This document shows positions 61,340 to 64,000 of a stretch of DNA of 64,000 nucleotides, piece after piece; the stretch's first letter is position 1, and each line of letters opens with the position of its first letter. A program made the translations under genes and the position numbers. Under the pieces are notes generated by a model. It saw only the letters and a program-made list of their open reading frames with translations. It had not been told where the DNA came from and did no database searches. Location: positions 17,721,001-17,785,000 of the forward strand of contig NC_087253.1 of the NCBI RefSeq assembly GCF_037042905.1. Direction: 5' to 3'. This DNA is from Lytechinus pictus. Lineage: Eukaryota > Echinodermata > Echinoidea > Temnopleuroida > Toxopneustidae.

Positions 61340-63756
61340 TAGACTGCAGATGTTATAGTCCAGGCAGGGTAGGCCCCATAGAAAATTGACTAAACCTTGT
61401 TTTTTCATATATACAATATTTTTTTATGATTTCTTGTCAATTTTGAGGGTGCTGATTACGAATCTGAATGATGCCACTCGTGTAACCTTGAGCATTTTCC
61501 GCAAATTGGCAAAATCCAATATGGCCGCCAAAATATGCAAATTACCCATGAAAATCATAAAATTGCCAGCAGATTGGCTATTAAATGTATGTAATTGTGT
61601 TGCAGGAGTGAAATACTCTGAAAAAACGATTTTTGAAAAATATTTATTTTCTTGATATTCAAAATGGCCGCCATATACCCTATTATGTAAAATATGAATA
61701 GGGAAAACTAATTTTCACAAAAATGATCCCTAAACTGCAAGTAATTGTGATCTATGGACGAAGTAATGTATGAAAATCATCAATGCTGACAAGACATATC
61801 ATTAATTATGTCATATACGGGAAAATTGTTGTATTTTATATTCAAAATAGCCACCACTGGCTCAAATAGTATTATATACTATAGCAAAGAGGGCCAAAAA
61901 AATCACAAGAGTGAGCACTAAAATGCATATTATTAAGATAAACGAGTGGAATACTGACTAAAAACATAATTGTTCACAAAATATATTATTTGATATGCCA
62001 TTTATCTGATAAATGTTGTAGTTTTATCTTCAAAATGGCCGCCAAACGCCCTAAAAGTAATATACAATGAGGAAGAGGACCAAAGAAATCACAAGAGTGA
62101 GCACTGAAATGCATTTATTTGTGATAAATAAATGGGATACTGTCTACTGAAAAACATCATTTTCAACGAAATATATCATTCAGGTTTAAAGTTTGTGTTT
62201 AATACTGTATTTTGACTTTCAAAATGGCCGCCATAGACATTGATTGTATTATGTACAATGCGATCTGGGAAATCAATTTTCACAGGAGTGAGCACCATAA
62301 ATGCACGTAATTCTGATCTATGAGTAAAATATTGTCTGAAAGCATAATTTCTAACAAGATATATCAGTTCTCCTGCTAGGTAGGTGATAAATACTGTATT
62401 TTGAAAGTCAAAATGGCCGCTACAGGCCCTAACAATATTATGTACAATGTGAATGGGGACAAATGATTTTAACAGATTTTCGCTTTGCTTGACTAAATGG
62501 TGGTGTATGAGTAAAATATTGTCTGACAACATGATTACTAACGAAATATATCATATTATATAAAATTTAGGTGATTAATGTTATATTCAAAATTCAAAAT
62601 GGCCGCCATATGCCCTTTTGGGAAAATTATCTGTCCTCATTCAAATTGTACATAATACAGTTAGGGCCTATGGCGGTCATTTTCAATTTCAGAATGCAGC
62701 ATTTATCACCTTAATTACACCAGATATGATATATCTCGTTAGAAACCATGGTTTTAGACAATATTTCACTCTTACATCACAGTTACATGCATATTTTATT
62801 ATTCCCACTGATTATAAGTTTTCCTAAACGCATGTAACATAATTTACTTAGGGCTTGTAGCGGTTATTTTCAATGTCGAAATACAGTATCCATCACTTAT
62901 ATGGTAGAAGAAATGCTATATTTCATTAAAAATCATGCTTTCGAACAATATTTTAATCATACGAAAGGATTATATGGATTTCATAGTCAAGCAAATCCAA
63001 ATTCTTACAAAATTACATGTCCCCATTCACATTGTAGATAATATTGTTAGGGCCTATATAGGGGCCATTTTGAATTTAACAATACAGCATTTATCTCATG
63101 CATGACAAAAGAAATGATATGTTAAGCTAGAAAACATGTTTTCATACAATATTTAACTCGTATATCACAATTACATGCATTTCATGTTCTTATTCTTGTG
63201 AAAATTAGTTTCTCCATTCGCATTGTACATAATGTCAGGGCGTTTGGTGGCTTTTGAATACTAAAATGCTTAATTTATTACATACATGACAAGTCATAAC
63301 AAATGATAAATTTCGTTAGCAATCATGTTTTCATCCATTCGTTTACAAAAAATCACAATTACTTGCATTTAGTGCTCACTTTTGTGAAAATTATTTTTCC
63401 ACATTCATTTTGTAGATAATGTTGAATACAGCGGTCTATGGCGGCCATTTAACATATCAAGAAAATAAATATTTTTCAAAAATCGTTTTTTCAGAGTATT
63501 TTACTCCTGCAACACGATTACATACATTTTATAGCCAATCTGCAGGCAATTTTATGATTTTCATGGGTAATTTGCATATTTTGGCGGCCATATTGGATTT
63601 TGCCAATTTGCGGAAAATGCTCAAGGTTACACGAGTGGCATCATTCAGATTCGTAATCAGCAACCTCGAATTGACAAGAAACCATGGAAAATATGGTATA
63701 TATGAAAAAGCAAGGTTATACCTGTTCTATCCTGGACTATTAGTATAGGCAGTCTA
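61340..63756. mobile_element. 2.4-kb foldback element with AAAATGGCCGCC subrepeats
   Basis: TAGACTGC / GCAGTCTA ends, then TATAGTCCAGG facing CCTGGACTAT. The first ~330 bp (61440-61680) is nearly the inverted copy of 63450-63690, for example GCATTTTCCGCAAATTGGC against GCCAATTTGCGGAAAATGC. Both arms consist of ~185-bp units with CAAAATGGCCGCCA (left) or its complement (right), plus AAATCACAAGAGTGAGCAC and AACAAATATATCAT-like words. Orientation switches near 62635. No transposase. Confidence 0.85.
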
Positions 63757-63764
63757 AGTTAAAA

Positions 63765-64000
63765 CTGAGGGACTACGTCGGTGACGAGATAACGACCCCA
63801 GCTGCCGCCGGTTCTCCACCGACATGATTCGTCAAAACTCATGTCATCATTGGGGGCTCGACCTCGTCCACTAATTCGTTGAAGCCACATCTCTCTGATT
63901 TGGGGGCTATTCATCAAGGGGCAACTGTCTGCGGAGGCCGAGGCCGAGTGGAAGAGACATCGCAAGCTGCGGAGGCCAGGAACTGGACCGACCAGCAGGG
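63765..64000 (-). CDS. Coding-like GC-rich patch at the window edge, unrecognised
   Basis: Right after the foldback element the sequence becomes GC-rich. A minus-strand frame (RCLFHSASASADSCPL, SFDESCRWRTGGSWGRYL, then a stop at 63759-63761) stays open to the edge. It may be the 3' part of an exon that continues outside. No family recognised; it may also be a non-coding CpG-rich patch. Confidence 0.25.

Noticed and set aside
1..64000. CRISPR array, operon or bacterial defence system
   Set aside because: Introns, SINEs and the animal-specific LIN9 gene show the window is eukaryotic; the direct repeats here are satellites and transposons.

Overview
This is animal (metazoan) nuclear DNA. It has long introns with GT..AG borders, tRNA-derived SINEs, many small DNA transposons and microsatellites, and no operons. 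The mix of repeats (palindromic MITEs with ATTGGCTG cores, TGACCTTTGACCT arrays, SINEs ending in (ATT)n) suggests a marine deuterostome, most likely an echinoderm such as a sea urchin. That placement is inference, not proof.

The one confidently identified host gene is LIN9, the MuvB/DREAM-complex subunit, on the minus strand. I reconstructed 14 coding exons from ATG at 49221-49223 to the stop at 10107-10109. All splice phases agree and the predicted protein is 583 aa. It has a Ser/Pro-rich N-terminus, a DIRP domain (exons 4-6), a Tudor-like segment (exons 6-7), a helical/coiled-coil segment that in the family binds LIN52 and B-MYB (exons 9-11), and a conserved C-terminal tail (exons 12-14). 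The start region carries YY1-like and ZNF143-like promoter motifs.

Inside LIN9 intron 11 lies a separate possible first exon (16853-17107, minus). It ends in a phase compatible with LIN9 exon 12. About 600-900 bp away is a cluster of five CCAAT boxes, two ATTTGCAT octamers and two CRE-like sites. Intron 11 also holds a Tc1/mariner foldback (12755-14480) with 827-bp inverted arms, each encoding a truncated DD34E transposase. It also holds a 3.77-kb element with 8-bp target duplications (26775-30543).

The most unusual pattern is that at least five LIN9 exons (7, 9, 11, 12, 14) have tandem, partly decayed copies of one exon-intron edge or 3' end beside them. Some copies keep a splice site and reading frame.

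Layout: 1-10.1 kb is repeat-rich intergenic DNA downstream of LIN9. 10.1-49.2 kb is LIN9 with its transposon-filled introns. 49.6-53.7 kb is a 233-bp satellite array, interrupted by a hAT-like element that itself contains another. 54-64 kb is repeats only, including a SINE, word-repeat foldbacks, a CACACTGTG-rich block and a 2.4-kb foldback element with AAAATGGCCGCC motifs. Two weak coding-like patches occur at 58.5 kb and at the right edge.
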